64,000 nt of DNA, taken from positions 20,229,797-20,293,796 of the forward strand of contig CM033114.1 in assembly GCA_019321725.1 (NCBI GenBank), given 5' to 3'. The position numbers and the translations under genes are program-made. A model generated the notes under the pieces. It saw only the letters and a program-made list of their open reading frames with translations, searched no databases and was not told the origin of the DNA. Position 1 is the stretch's first letter. Each line of letters starts with the position of its first letter. Below, piece by piece: positions 24,484 to 37,659 of this stretch. The DNA is from Paulownia fortunei (taxonomy: Eukaryota; Streptophyta; Magnoliopsida; Lamiales; Paulowniaceae).

Positions 24484-25480
24484 CAAACGCTCAACATTTG
24501 TTCTTTTCATGATTTTGCTTTGCTATGTTTCTTCCTAATTATATAGTATACTTGTTCTGGAAATGCCTTTTGCCTCTGAATAAGTATGACTCAGACGTAT
24601 TAAAGAATCTAGTTATTGAGGATTGCTAAATTATTGTCAGATTTTTCTTGGAGTTTAGGGTCCATTTAAGTTGAAAAAATGACTAGGAAATTACTTGTTC
24701 ACATGTGGTTTGATCATAGAGTATTAGCATGCTATATTATACTGAAACAGAAACTGCAAGTTTCTTACATATATTGGGGTAAGGTGACTCTTAATCCTCG
24801 GATACTTGGCATGTGACCCATGTGTTCTGAAAGTAGGATAACAAACTAATGTTCCAAAAGATAAAGCAGTTTACACCAGTTTCTTGATGTTTGATTATAT
24901 ATAGAGAGCAATTGGAAAAACTTCATGCTATCCACTTCAAGTAATGGATGTATGAATATTGATGTCTATGATAGCGCTGTTATATATAATCTAATAATTT
25001 ACAATCTCACTTAAGTGGTAATTTATTACTCGAATAGATGACATGAAATGAGTTGACAAGTGATTGTTATGATATTTTGAGAATGAATTTTTTTTGCCGG
25101 TATCTAATTGCCTATGAAAATTTTTCCACTCTTTAATCTGTCTACTTCGCGATGGCAATTCAAAGAGATGTTCCAATTCTTGAGAGCATAGAGAAAGACA
25201 TAAATGCGTATGGGTATAATACAAATTTTTGTAAAAGTTAAGGTGAAATATGCAAATGTATGTGCATATTACAGTTGTAAATGAATACTTAATGACTCTA
25301 AATATGATATATTTATACATTATTTATAAATCCACAATTTTTGTACAATTCATAAGCATGCTAAAAAATTTCAAGTACAAAACTGGATTATTTTACCCAT
25401 AACTATGACATGCATATTGAGTTAATTAAAACTTGCCACAGTTGAACTAAAGTTAAGTAGATATTGCCTATTTTCCGGGT
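24484..25480. other. MTB 3' flank
   Basis: AT-rich sequence after the MTB stop, including its 3'UTR. No other gene seen; no strong polyadenylation signal can be singled out among many AATAAA-like words. Confidence 0.5.
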
Positions 25481-25489
25481 TAAATGCAT

Positions 25490-28000
25490 TTTACTCCCTT
25501 GTGAAACATTCACAGGCAATGGCTTCCTTAGTCAACCAAAGGTAAGTTCTCTGGGATGATGCAGTGGGATTTTCTGCAATTGGAACCAACTCTTCTTGAT
25601 GTAGTTGGTTCTTCCGTTGCACTTTAAACTCTTGGAGGCACATTGCACTTGGGAGTCATGATTGCATGGCTGCATTTGCTCTTGAAGATGATGCACTTCT
25701 ACCTTCTGCACCCATCCAATTTGTCACTCTTCTTGTTGTTCCATTAATATTGCTTCTGGTATGTTTTCTTGCAACTGTTTCATCCACAATCAGTGTAGAT
25801 GCCACCCTTTCTGATGCAGTACCACAGTTGCATTTGCAGAACCCATACTTGGCACTCTTATTGTTGCAATTGTTTCACTTAGCATTCTTGAATCTGCAGC
25901 TACACTGTGACCTGATGGCACCCTTTCTACTACAATTGGGACACTTCTTGCACCTGTATTCGGTAGTTGATACCACAGAGACTTTCTTTCCTTATGTGAG
26001 CAGCATTTCTTGGACCCCGATATGTGCCTTTACCTCCATAGGTGGGTTGTTTCTGCATATAACAGAAATGTTGGTTAACAAATTTACACCAAACACAGAA
26101 CAAATGAGACTTGGACATAACTGCGTTGTTTTTACATTTAACAGTAATGTTGGTCAAGTCATAAATTAAAACCAAACATAAAACAAATGAGACTAGATAT
26201 AATTACCTTTGTTGTTCTTGATTGCCAACATAGGATGGGCAGCATTCTTGGCAGCAGGTTCGGATGATGGATCATCAGAAGCTTGGCTACCCATGGCAAG
26301 ATTCATCTTGAGGGTGGCGGACCATAGGAAGATTGAGAAGCAATATATGAACCAGCTCTTGTATGAGTAGCCTGAGAATACATTTACATTTAATAAGCCA
26401 ATAATAAAACGTCACAAACTAAACTTGAAGTTTATTATGGCCTGTCTGTTTGGAGACAATTCCTATTAAGTCCCTTCCTTGTTGACCCTTTCTTCTCAAC
26501 TTTGTCGGTCAACCTCTCTTCTTTTTAAACTTTGGTGGTCTGAGTGGCTCAAATGAGGTTTGAATGTAATCTCTGTGTCCAGGCACTCCATGAATCATGT
26601 GCTCATACACTTTTAAATAAGCCTCTTTCTTGTAGCATGAATCCATATAATCATCTATCCCAAAAGTCTTTCTCATTGCATCTAGGATGAAGTTCATTCT
26701 ATCAAAAATCTCCTTAACAACAGTTTACTTCTTGGATCCTAAACCTCACAGTTTACACAATAATCCCAAAGCTTCTTGTACTAATATACTGTCTTCTTTG
26801 CTCTAATCACCTTCCACTCTAGATTACATTTTTTAAGTATTGTCTTCTACAACATTTCAATTGGCACTCCCGAGTTATCCCAAATTCCCTGTATGTATCC
26901 TACTAGCAATATATTTTGGTGTGGCCAAATTGTTTATATAGGATCTTGCACATATGTGCTCCTCTTTTTATTGTCTTAATTTGGACAGTTCACTCTCTCA
27001 TTATGGGTGATGCATTCTCATTCCTTATTAAATGTAAATCATAACCATGTCTCACACAGTAATCTGTCAAAGCTTCTCTGATCACCCTATCATCCTTAAA
27101 CTTCTTCATATTCTCCCCAATGCTATGAAGTTCATCTTCCTCTCCAGGATCACTCAAGCAATCATATCTCTCCACATCTGGCATCTGAGTTTAATTTTTG
27201 GAATTTTGTTTCCTATTCAAAATCTTCCTCAATTTTTTCATCACGTATCTTCTCCGAGGATTTTTGTCATGAAAACATCATCATCACTGCATGCATTAAG
27301 GTCTTCAGAAATTAAGCTGGGGGAATCACACTCTGCATCGTCATCTTCATCAGTATCCCCATCCCCACATGACTCTTGACAAATGTAGTCAGAATCAGAT
27401 GAGCCATCAAACTTTGATCTCGAGTCTTCTTCATCAACCTCATCTTTACGTGTGTCTGTCATTTTTCATTTCCCCTTATCTGCTCTAAATTGGTTTATTT
27501 CAACATGCTCTTCTTCACAAAACTCAGAGTCACCATCATCTCTGACCCCCAAACTCATCCCCTGTAACTCTCTCTTTGTTTTCTCCCTGCCCAAACTCAC
27601 CCCCTACCCTCCTTTTCTTGTTTCAACCTCATTCCCTAAACCATATTCATTCCAGAATGCAAAAGCTTCATTTTCTACCTCACCCTGATCTTGTAAGATC
27701 ACCTCATTGGGAAGTATGTTGCCTTGTTTATCAATCACTACTATTGGATCACAAAGTTCCTCCACATAAATTGTAATAGGGATGATTACAGCTTCATAAT
27801 CTGTAAGCATGTCAGCTATTGCAGAAGGCAACTTACTGTAGAGATGCACCAAGTACCCCACCCCACCCCACCCCACCCCCCATTTTCCATACAGTTCATG
27901 TAAATCATCCAAGTTGAACCTATCTAAGGCACTCTCTTTGAATACATACTTCGTTCCTCCTACATAAGTCAATTTAAGATTATGTACAAAACCCCCCACC
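25490..28000 (-). mobile_element. Degenerate Mutator-like element (MULE) transposase gene
   Basis: Read on the minus strand, the order is that of a plant MULE. 27999-27604 has a PB1-like N-terminal domain (YVGGTKYVF... LDDLHELYGKWG ... LPSAIADMLTDYEAVIIPITIYVEE). 27462-27241 is an acidic linker rich in Asp/Glu. 27184-26993 holds YDCLSDPGEEDELHS and a MuDR-type FKDDRVIREALTDYCVRHGYDL segment. 26697-26512 is the segment after the SWIM finger (CYKKEAYLKVYEHMIHGVPG... LRPPKFKKKRG). Degraded C-terminal sequence follows to about 25500. The central transposase domain with the DDE residues and most of the SWIM finger are missing between about 26990 and 26700, and the frames are broken, so it cannot be autonomous. 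I could not find convincing terminal inverted repeats, so the ends are approximate. Confidence 0.82.
27856..27881. repeat. (CCCCA)n pentamer tract inside the MULE
   Basis: Five CCCCA-type units in a row, giving G4T-type runs on the coding (minus) strand. In the remnant ORF it encodes GVGWGGVGY, an expansion not expected in the PB1-like domain. Four or more G-runs of four make a G-quadruplex possible on the minus strand. Confidence 0.8.
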
Positions 28001-31000
28001 TATAGTACTCACCCATCAACAAAAACAAAATATAGATCGACATATTGGTGTGAAAGTTGCTAGCATTTCACCCCCTGTGATGTGGAAAAAAAGAAATACT
28101 TTTTGCACCGATGCAACTTTTATTTTAAAGTAGGTTCATAAAGATTCCATAAGAGATACTAAACTTGGATCACCATTTTCTAACATTGTTGGAGTTTAGC
28201 CCTAATATGGGACCATGAAATCTTTTTTCTTTTTGAAAATCACCATTAAAAACCTTGGACTATCAAATGAATGTTTTGGAACAAAAATCACAAATCTTTT
28301 TGGGATCACTTTGTACACTCTTTTAGGAACATAAAGTTTGCTGCCCTCGACAACTAGCTTGACAACACATGCTTGCATTTGTACAAACAGTTAACAACAA
28401 AGATTCCCTTTTCAAGAATGTTAACATTTTAGAGTTGTCAAATATATTATAATAACTGCAACAACTCCATATAAACACATCATACTCTAAATCACTTACC
28501 TTTCACATATCACAATGTTCCAAAAATTCTAAAAATGATGTATTCTATAACAAGAAAACCATTTAACCTCGAAAACATTTAAAAATCTACGTAACACATC
28601 ATCTTTTATCACAAAAACTTTTGATTAATTGATAGATTTGTTACACTTATATTGATTAAGTTAATGATTATTAGGGTTTTTGAAAGTGAAATATCCAACT
28701 TTTTTTACTGAATAGGTTTGAAATTTACCACAAGTAAAACTAATAATTTATATGATGGCATATTTGTCCTCACAACATAATAACCAGGCTAAAAGTTGAA
28801 GGGAGGCAGTGAGTTACTTTTCTAAAAGTAGAGGAAGACTTTTTGATTTTTCTTTCTTCAATTCAATAAGATTTTTGCCCACTATTTGTTTCATAGGTTA
28901 AATTGCATGTAACCCTTATTTGTCTACCGTTGGATTGGTTATTTTAAATAATATTTTATTTTTTATTTGGAATACACACTTTTACTAAATATTGTCAAGA
29001 ATTTAGGTAAATTTACTTTTGACAATGATCAAAATAGTTAGAATAATAAAGTAAAAAATAAAACTTGCTCTTTTTAAATTTAAAGTTGAATTTCATAGTT
29101 GACATATGTTAGGCCCACAAGCTACACCTCTTTATGCAAAACTAAGAGAAATAGATATAAAGATAATTAGTTGATATTGGTTAATGCATCGAATTATTTA
29201 GGTAAGTTAGTTTGACGATTTGATTTTATACACTTAGGCGTATTATTGAGATTAAAATACAAAATAAAACATAATTTAAAATAGAAAATCTAGCTTGCAT
29301 TTTCAAGTGCAACTCTCTTTGTGTGGCTGTTTTCAAGGTGATCTTGTACCCAAATTTTGACTGGACTTCTTCAGCCCATTGGTGAGGGGACTTGAATGCC
29401 ATTTGGAACCAAAAACCAAACTACAATAATTCAACCCTTTCCGTATTGAGATAAGAAATTCCAATAGAAAACCATATTTACAAGTCATTCTCATATTTTT
29501 CTATATTCCTCAACTATGACGCATCATGACAGTAATTGCTGTCCACGTACCAACACATTTCTTGAAATTCATCTAATTTTTATGAAAATAGTATTTTTGA
29601 AATGAGTTTGGTAATAAAATTTAATTGTGGGTCTTTTCATCAAGAATATTTTAGTCATCATAATTCATCACCACAAAATATAGCTTGTATTCATAAATAC
29701 ATAAATTGTTGACAAGACTCATTCAAATGAGGTAATTCTTGGGCCTTTTGACTTGTGGGCGGCAAAGAATATAGGTACCTGCATCTGGTGGGCATCAGAT
29801 CCAAGTTCAAATGTGCATGATTTGGTAGCAATAGATAACCAACGGTAGAATATCTCTGAAAATCTTTAACAGGGTCCTCTTCTTACATGCTCAAAAATCA
29901 TCATGGCTTCCAAGATTCCATTGACTTTGATATATTCACAATCTTAATACATCAGATTACGCAATAAAACAAGGAATTATAGGAAGAAATTTCAGCAAGG
30001 CAAGGCAGGAAAATGAGATACAAAGATGCTGGTTTGAACATCACATCGCTTAACGTCTTGAATCGTTCAAATATGTGAATGTTGAATGAAGTTCATAGGC
30101 TTAGAGAAGCAAGACCTCAGGGATTGAAGGTCCGCAATTGACAAAACTAGTTACAGTCTTCGATCTAATCACTAAAGGAAATTGAAATGCTCATAGAGTA
30201 GACTTCTTTTGCTGTCTGCATGTCATCGAAGCAGATGGTTCTAACACTGAAAAATGAAAACACCTGGTAAGCTGATGATTCTAATAATCTTCTGAAAGTG
30301 AAAACCCTTAAGCTGACAGTTCCTTATCAATCTTTGAAAAGGGAAACACCGTTGCCATGGTATATTTTGGGCTAAACTAGGTGTATGTGTTGATGAAATG
30401 TAGTAGAATTGAAGAGAGATGTGTACAAGAATTTACGTCAAGCCAAATGTTTACATACGCACTCATACAAAGAGGATAGCAATGGAATTAAAACAAATAG
30501 GAAAACAGAGAGCCTACTTGATGATCATTTTCCCAGAATGGGAGTCCAATATCAATTCAGTGAGTTGGTTTCTTCCTCAACACAAAGCTGGAAAACATCC
30601 TCACATATACATATACATGGAGGACACTGCTCCATAAAACACACTTACATGGGTAACTTTTTAGCACCAACAAAATCACTATAGCCAAATTTTTCAGCTT
30701 CAATATTTCTAGATGAAAAATATCATCAAAATAGTTCCCAGAAGACTTGGAAGAAACAGTAGCCCAGATGGAAAATTTAGAACATCTAGAACATTTATAT
30801 CGTAGTCCTTGGAATCAAGACAAAAATATTTGTAACAAGAACAGTATATTAGCAAAAATCAATTGCATGTTTAGCAACAAAATTTTTACCTCCCAAGACG
30901 CCAAGGGATTAGCAGTTTCTGATGCAGTGTCATAGCTAAATCACGTATGCAGTAGGTTGCTGTGCTATTTATTCAAATGTACTAGAACTGATTTCAAAAA

Positions 31001-31534
31001 TTTCTTCAATCCTCAATCTCATAGACATAGGCATGCACAAAGAAACAAAAACAAGCTGACTGTAATATTGTTTACCAGCAGGAAAAGTCTACCATCAACC
31101 TTTCAGGCATTCATGTTTAAAATTGGCTTTTCTGTTTTGTTCCTCAACAAAATTCAGCTTGTTTAAATCCTTGAGGCTACCTACTTACACATTTTACTTC
31201 GACTATATTGTCTCCAGCACCACCAAGTTAAAAGAGCAGGCAAAAAGAACACTCAGTTACAACCAACTCTGATAAAAACTAGACACAAAGATATGACTTA
31301 AGAATTTTGATTCCTGTCTATACGTCCATTCATTTCATACAACTAAAACATGTCCACAAAATTTATAATGAATTGCTGTTTCAAATAAAGAAGCAACTTC
31401 TATATTCTATGTCTGGCAAAATGACAACTTCAGAAAGACAGGTAACTTTTTGATCCTTACATCTTGTACTCTCATTACTAGTTTAATATTAATTTACAGA
31501 ATTGACAATATCAAAATAATCAGGTTAGGAGGTA
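28000..31534. other. Intergenic stretch
   Basis: No gene recognised on either strand; short open frames near 30409-31166 show no family motif. The last few hundred bases before 31534 probably include the 3'UTR of the minus-strand kinase gene. Confidence 0.45.
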
Positions 31535-32827
31535 TCACCGTGGTGCCAAAGAAACTGTAAAGTCAGTTATCACATCCATCTTCTCTGCCCAGTTCTGTGA
31601 TTCCAAGAACATCTGTGAAATCCGCATTGCCACCTTACCCATATCTGGCCGACTTTCAGGATCATCCACCACGCAATCCAATGCCAACCGTGCCAGTTTC
31701 TCCACCACCTCCACCGGGTAAGAATCTCTCAACCTCTTGTCCACCCACTTCCTAACCCCTCCTCCACCACCCTCCACTGCCTCCCTCGCTGTGTCCACCA
31801 CTGATATCCTCACATAACCTCCACTCTCCTCATCAATTCTATACGTCAATGCCTCCATCCCAGACAACAACTCCAGAATCACAACCCCAAATGCATAGAC
31901 ATCACACTTCTGTGTTGCGATCCCACTTCTCTGGAACTCTGGGGCCATGTACCCTCTAGTCCCCTCAACCTTCTTAATCTTACTATCCGATCTCTTTAAT
32001 CCTTTAAAGTCCAGATTATCTCTCAAAATCTCACCACAAAGCTCAGATGTACCAAAATGGCAAATCTTCGCATTCAATATTGGTTCCGCAACAATAATGC
32101 TACTACTCTTTATATGATTGTGCACAAACTCAAATCCTAATCCCGTTGAATTATGAACATAATCCAAACCATGAGCTATATCAGAAGCAATGCGAACGCG
32201 CGACATCCAGTTAGACAAGACCGTAAAATTAGGATTTTTTGCATTTCTCAGACAATCTGCAAGACTAGCACCAGGAACATACTCATAAACCAAATATATG
32301 TAACTACCAGAAATAGAAGCGCCTTTCAACTTTACCAAACTAGAATGATGGGTCTTGCAAATTACCGAAAGACAATCGATGACCTGCTTGGTGTCCATCT
32401 GGCGTCGGAACCGGCGCCGAAAGATTATCGCGAGCTGATCGCGTATGCTGCACCGCCAGGCGGTGGAAGAGGAGGACGAAGAATGTGGCTTGAGCAAGAA
32501 ATTCTGGGTTGCTGCACAAATTTCTTGAAAATCATATATGTGGGGCTGTTCGGGGAGAATGGACTCCCGGAAGCCGGAAAGAGATGTGCGGGCTGAAACG
32601 GAGGATCTATAAGAATCTTTATAGAAGCTTGAGGTGGAAGCTGTGCTCGGGATTACGAAATTGTCGGAGCCGGTTGAGGATGAAGGGTTGGATGAAGAAT
32701 TCTGTTGGGATTTCTTGGTTTTTCTTGATGATGAAGATGATCTTGGGGTGGCTGAAGAGGTCGGCTTGGTGGGTTCAATCACTTGTTTAGTCATTTTCTT
32801 CTTGGATTTGCACATGGAGAAAACCAT
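31535..32827 (-). CDS. Receptor-like cytoplasmic pseudokinase, At3g57120-like (often labelled LysM-RLK-like)
   Basis: A single intronless frame of 430 residues; the alternative start MCKSKK (base 32815) is equally plausible and fits the family. A Ser-rich basic N-terminus (1-90) has no signal peptide, LysM domain or membrane span, so the protein is cytoplasmic or peripheral. The kinase domain runs from about 97 to 420. The usual VAIK lysine is absent (AIIFRRR, 133-139), the HRD loop is HNHIKSSS (236-243), and DFG is HFG (257-259). GYMAPEF (293-299), [15 protein letters not shown] (309-323) and the closing RPDMG segment are kept. My recollection of Arabidopsis At3g57120 is that it shares the HNH and CHFG replacements, so loss of catalysis looks like a family trait. 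A signalling scaffold role is inferred. Upstream, a TATA box and a hAT-type insertion lie within 260 bp. Confidence 0.88.
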   Translation of the reverse strand: MVFSMCKSKKKMTKQVIEPTKPTSSATPRSSSSSRKTKKSQQNSSSNPSSSTGSDNFVIPSTASTSSFYKDSYRSSVSARTSLSGFRESILPEQPHIYDFQEICAATQNFLLKPHSSSSSSTAWRCSIRDQLAIIFRRRFRRQMDTKQVIDCLSVICKTHHSSLVKLKGASISGSYIYLVYEYVPGASLADCLRNAKNPNFTVLSNWMSRVRIASDIAHGLDYVHNSTGLGFEFVHNHIKSSSIIVAEPILNAKICHFGTSELCGEILRDNLDFKGLKRSDSKIKKVEGTRGYMAPEFQRSGIATQKCDVYAFGVVILELLSGMEALTYRIDEESGGYVRISVVDTAREAVEGGGGGVRKWVDKRLRDSYPVEVVEKLARLALDCVVDDPESRPDMGKVAMRISQMFLESQNWAEKMDVITDFTVSLAPR

Positions 32828-33052
32828 TCAAGAAAAGAAAGAAAAAAGCGAAAGTTAAACCTGGTGCAGTTGTGCAATTGGGAAATGGAAGAAGGGCTGA
32901 AAAACGGCATGTGGGGGCAGCGGTGGGGCGGCGGAGCAGCTAAAGTCCGCCCCTTGGTAGGGGGTGAATTACAGGGGAGAGTTGTTTTCAGGTGGAGGTG
33001 GTTGTGGGGTTTTGGAAGTACTTAGTTAAGTCTCTTTCCTTGGGGGCGCTCT

Positions 33053-33064
33053 TATATTTATATA
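33053..33064 (-). promoter_or_regulatory. Putative TATA box of the pseudokinase gene
   Basis: CTATATAAATATA on the minus strand, about 230 bp upstream of the ATG; a CA-rich leader (AACCCCACAACCACCTCC) follows. No better TATA motif lies between here and the start codon. Confidence 0.55.
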
Positions 33065-33081
33065 GGATTGTTTGTTGAAAA

Positions 33082-33164
33082 CAATGTTTTTAAACCTGGT
33101 CACCGAATTAGACGATTAATTGAGTTATTGGTCGGTTGGCTCGATTCATAAAATCGATTAACCC

Positions 33165-33204
<40 letters not shown>

Positions 33205-34262
33205 CATAATCCTAACATCACCCCAAAAATAAATTTACGAGATTTAAGAAGAATAGTTCACTGTCACACAAATTAACAAAAGTCCTAACAATCCACGATC
33301 AACATTCAATTATAAATATTTCATTTTTCATCATTTTGATATACATAATTCACATTAATCATTTATAATTTTCAATTTTCTAATTATCATAATTTGTTCT
33401 TGTTCTTATTTAGAGTTTTCGTCAAGACAACTTTGACACTCAAACAGCTTTTGTTTGTCTCAATCAAAAACTCACCTAAAAGTTGATTTTCGATAACCGA
33501 ATACCTTGCTACTTTCAATATATATATAAATGTACATAGAGTTTTGAGAAGTTCATAACCCTAATCATATTATTTATGTAGTGAACACACATAAAATTTA
33601 GATTAGTTAGAAAAAGAATGTTTCAGTCCACTAACTATAGATATGCTCGTGGATAACCAAGAAAATAAGATTATTTCTGTTTGAATAAATTGAATTTTCC
33701 AAAAACCAATCTTATATATCCACAATCATCAAATTGACTTTTTAAAAAAATTGTATTAAGCCAAAGGCGTAAAATCGTAAATTAATTTTTTGTTCTTTTT
33801 TTTTCATGATATATCAAAGGACTTAAAATGATATAAAGTAATAGGAAAAAGAAAAAATATATGAGAGATGTCAAAAGATAAAAAAAAAGACAACCCATTA
33901 TGCTAATAAGCCATTAAGCAAGACTGTAAATTCACAAGTTGTGATCTCTATTTCTTTCCTCTTGGCCTTTATTTGTAATATTTTGATGCATTGTGTTTGG
34001 TAAAATGTTTCATCAAGGAGTAGCATCAAGCTCAAAATAGCCTAACAACATGGTTGTTGCAAAGTAAAGTATGAAATGATCGAAATTGGTAGAGAATAAA
34101 GGTAGATAATTTTTTAGAAAAACTAACACGTCTATAATCATTAATCACATGAATCGTTGATTTTCTAACAATTCATCACGATTTTTTTTTTTTGTAATAG
34201 TTTTGAAAATAAATCGGATTGACCTTATGATCGACCGACTTTTTCCCATTTTCAAAACATTG
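33082..34262. mobile_element. hAT-type non-autonomous element, 1,181 bp
   Basis: The ends are inverted repeats beginning CAATGTTTT (left: CAATGTTTTTAAACCTGG; right end inverted: CAATGTTTTGAAAATGGG). The flanks are an imperfect 8-bp duplication, GTTGAAAA at 33074-33081 and GTTGATAG at 34263-34270 (6 of 8 match). The interior is AT-rich, includes a (TA)n tract (about 33170-33201), and has no transposase. It also carries the GGTCACCG and GATCGACCGA motifs that mark the MITE at 12111. Confidence 0.72.
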
Positions 34263-34284
34263 GTTGATAGCAAATTAGATTTTT

Positions 34285-35330
34285 GTAGTGATGGTTTGAC
34301 TGGAAATCCCACAAGTTATATTTCTAACTTCTCTTTTTTTTTTTGTGAAAATTGTGATTTTTATTTAGTTCAAATATGCTGAAATTCAAAGTAATTTTTC
34401 AAATTCTTGGATAATAATGGTTGAACTAAAATTCAGCAAAGCTTGTTTTAGTTGAAGGTTAGATGAATGACAGATTTTATCTGCACTTAGGTCTTTTTAT
34501 GATGCTAGAAGTCGATTGTGTTGATTGAAAGAAAAGATGAATTTTGAGTTTTTTTTTTTTTTTTTTTGGGATAGTGAAAATAAGGCTAATTGTTAAATTA
34601 AAGAATTAAGTGAACGTGATGAATGTTGTGTAGACATGAAAAATGTTTAGAGACATTGTTTATTTAAATGATCAAAGTCAAATAAACAATTGATAAAATA
34701 AAGACACAGACTTTAACCAAATATGTGTGCCCATCCGTGGATGATATTAGTTACTTTATAAGCAATTAATAAGGCTTGATGTTCCTATTCTAAACTCTTT
34801 TTGTCTAAGGTAAAATGAACATAAGGTTTACTTCTCGACTCTCAATTGCATACTTCAACATTGTGTGTTCTTTTTATGAGTCGAGTTTAGCAATGACCAA
34901 GATTGAGTTGATCAAAATTCGAGACTCGTCTCGTCAAAATTTTCATAAATCTTTAATAAAATTCATTATGAATTCGAACCCTAAACTCATTTTATAATTT
35001 TAAAAATATATAAATATTTATGTAATATACACATTTTAGATTCATGTGTATCACATAAGTAATTATGTATATAATAGATAAAAAATATATATATATAATC
35101 TTAATGGGATGGGGTTTTGGGTAGGTTCGAGTTTAAAAATGAAAACTCAAATTCCTTAATGAACTCGTTTATAATTTTCAAAACCCAATCCAAATAAAAC
35201 GGATTCGAGACAGACTGCATTTTATCCAAACTCATTGCATTCCTATTGAGTTTTAACTTTTTATTGACGACACATAAGCTACTCGATGTTCCCCTCATTT
35301 AATGGTAGCATGGTTAGTGCTCTTTAAAAA
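34285..35330. repeat. Tandem segmental duplication, copy A
   Basis: Matches copy B (from 35497) along its length. Shared landmarks: TGATGGTTTGACTGGAAAT (34291 / 35509), AATTCTTGGATAATAAT (34403 / 35630), AAGGCTTGATGTTCCTATTCT (34771 / 37136), and TGGTAGCATGGTTAGTGCT near the end (35304 / 38459). No gene is seen in it. Confidence 0.8.
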
Positions 35331-36032
35331 AAGATAGACAAGCTTCTAACAAAATAAAGATGGCCAAAAACTAATACACCCATGGATCATTAGTTCGTCT
35401 GAGTCGTAGGTTTTTAGCAGTTCACAATGGATTTTTTGTGACCCAATTTTGAAGACAAATAGGCCAACCTTGTGGCTAGTTCCCATTTTATTCCGATTCT
35501 GTAATAATGGTTTGACTGGAAATTCCACAAATGGACAATTCTAAATTATTATTTTTTTCAAAAGTTGTGATTTTTCCTTAATAGTTCAAATTATTACTTT
35601 AATATTCTAAAATTCAGAGTAGATATTTCAAATTCTTGGATAATAATAGTTGAACTATAATTAAACAAAGCTTGTTTAAGTTGAAGGTTAGATGGATGAT
35701 GGATTTTAACTGTAATTGTACTTAAGTCTCTTATGAGGTTAGAAGTTTGTTTTATATTACTTGACTTTATTGCATTGATGATTTTATTTTTTAATTCGTG
35801 TAGGAGGCATGAAGTCGAGACTGACAGAAAGATGAATTTTTGAGGGATAGTGAAAAATGAGGCAATTTATTTAATTAAAGAATTAAGAGAACATAATGAA
35901 TGTTGTATAAATGTGAAAAATGTCAAGAGACATTGTTTACTTAAATGAGTAAAGTCAAATAAACATTTGGTAAAACAAAAGACAGAAACACCTTAACCAA
36001 AATATGTTTGATTAATTACTTTACTGTCATTA

Positions 36033-37129
36033 TACTATAAATTTTTTTTATATTAACGATAAAAAACTTTCATCGCAAACATCGCTATAATAAGAACGTC
36101 AGAAAAAATTTAGCGATGAAAATATAGGCATACGTCGCAGATTTTGACAACGAAATATTCCATCATTAAAATTAAAAATTTCGTCGCTAAAGAATAACTT
36201 AGTAACGCAAACCATAAGCGATTTCGTCGCTAAAATATTTAAATATTAAATAAATAATTTTAATTTTAGTGACGAAAATTGTTCTTATTCATCGTTAATT
36301 GAATTAAATATTAAAAAAAATCTTAGCAACGAATTGTCAATGTTTGTCAAATATTTAAAAAAAAAAAACTTAGTGACGAATTCTGGAAATTCATCGCTAA
36401 TATTAATTTTTTAAAATATTTTTTATTTCGATCATTTTACCCTATTTTAAATAACAAATCCACATTATATCCTGTTTTAAATAACAAATCTACAACATGT
36501 CACAACTATTCACAAATATTCAACAACTCTCCACAACATATCCAACAACTATTCACAATACATTTATCATTCCAACAATCTAAATATCATTAATTAAAAA
36601 ATATTTCAAATCTAGCGAAGAAAGAGGATTAAAACCTAATATTTTAGTAACGAACACAAACAAATCATGGCTAGGTTAATGGCGATATCTAATATTTCAT
36701 CGCTAAAAATAAATAAAAATTATTATTTTTAATAATTTTAACGACACCCTGTGAAACTTCATCGCTAAGTTTAGAACTTAGCAGAGAATATTGACAACTC
36801 TCACTAACCTTATATAAGTTAAAATAAAATAAAATTAATTTTAGCGACGCAAAAGGCATATTGTCGCAAACGTTATTAAAATAAATAAATTTAATTAATG
36901 TTAGCGATAACTCATTTGTTTCATCGTTAAGAATTAATTTTAACAACATGCCAATTATTATCGCCAAGTTTATATTGTAGTTAGCGACAAAGTTTGATGT
37001 GCGTCGCTAATTTGTTGACCAATATCAAGTCAGCAACGATGTCTATCTTTATCGTCACTAACTTATTAGCGACGACTTTTCTCTTTTGTCGCTAAATTTT
37101 CGTCCCAATTTCCCTGTTTTGTTGTAGTA
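36033..37129. mobile_element. Non-autonomous CACTA-type element, 1,097 bp
   Basis: The ends are TACTATAA and TTGTAGTA (inverted TACTACAA), one base off the canonical CACTACAA at each terminus, and a perfect TTA target duplication flanks it (36030-36032 and 37130-37132). Inside there are many direct and inverted copies of a TTAGCGACGAAA-type motif (for example 36100-36250, 36325-36400, 37060-37100), the subterminal repeat pattern of CACTA elements. There is no transposase reading frame. Copy A of the segmental duplication lacks it, which confirms the borders. Confidence 0.85.
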
Positions 37130-37659
37130 TTATTAAGGCTTGATGTTCCTATTCTAAACTATTTTTGTCCAAGGTAAAATGAATATAGGTTTTACTTACT
37201 CAACTTTCATTTACTTCAACACTTAATCAGTTTATGGGGTGAGTTTATTAAAATTTGAGACATGCATTGTCAAAGTTTTCATGAATTTAAACTCAAACTC
37301 ACTCACTGTGAATCTAGAATCTAAATGTTGAACTAGTTAGGTTCATTAAATTTATTTTATAACTTAAAAAATATTAAAAAATTAAATATAAAAGTATCAT
37401 ATTCGTATTTTATATGTGAGCATGTATGCTAATATACACATATATATAAGTATATCACATAAATAAATATATAATAAATAAAGTATTTTTTTTTTTTTAC
37501 AGGACGGATTCTAGACGAGTTCGAGTTTAACAATTACAGCCCAAACTCATTTATAATTTTCAAGACTCGACCCAAACACGATGTGTATGAACTGGATCTG
37601 CATTTTACCCAAACTTACTGTCATCTCGAGTTGTAACCTTCTATTTATGATATATAGGG

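Noticed and set aside
25666..26169. 167-codon plus-strand hydrophobic frame resembling a membrane protein
   Set aside because: Antisense of the degraded Cys/Lys-rich C-terminal region of the MULE transposase; the hydrophobicity is a by-product.
32153..32596. 147-codon plus-strand frame over the kinase gene
   Set aside because: Antisense shadow of the pseudokinase coding sequence; no independent motif.
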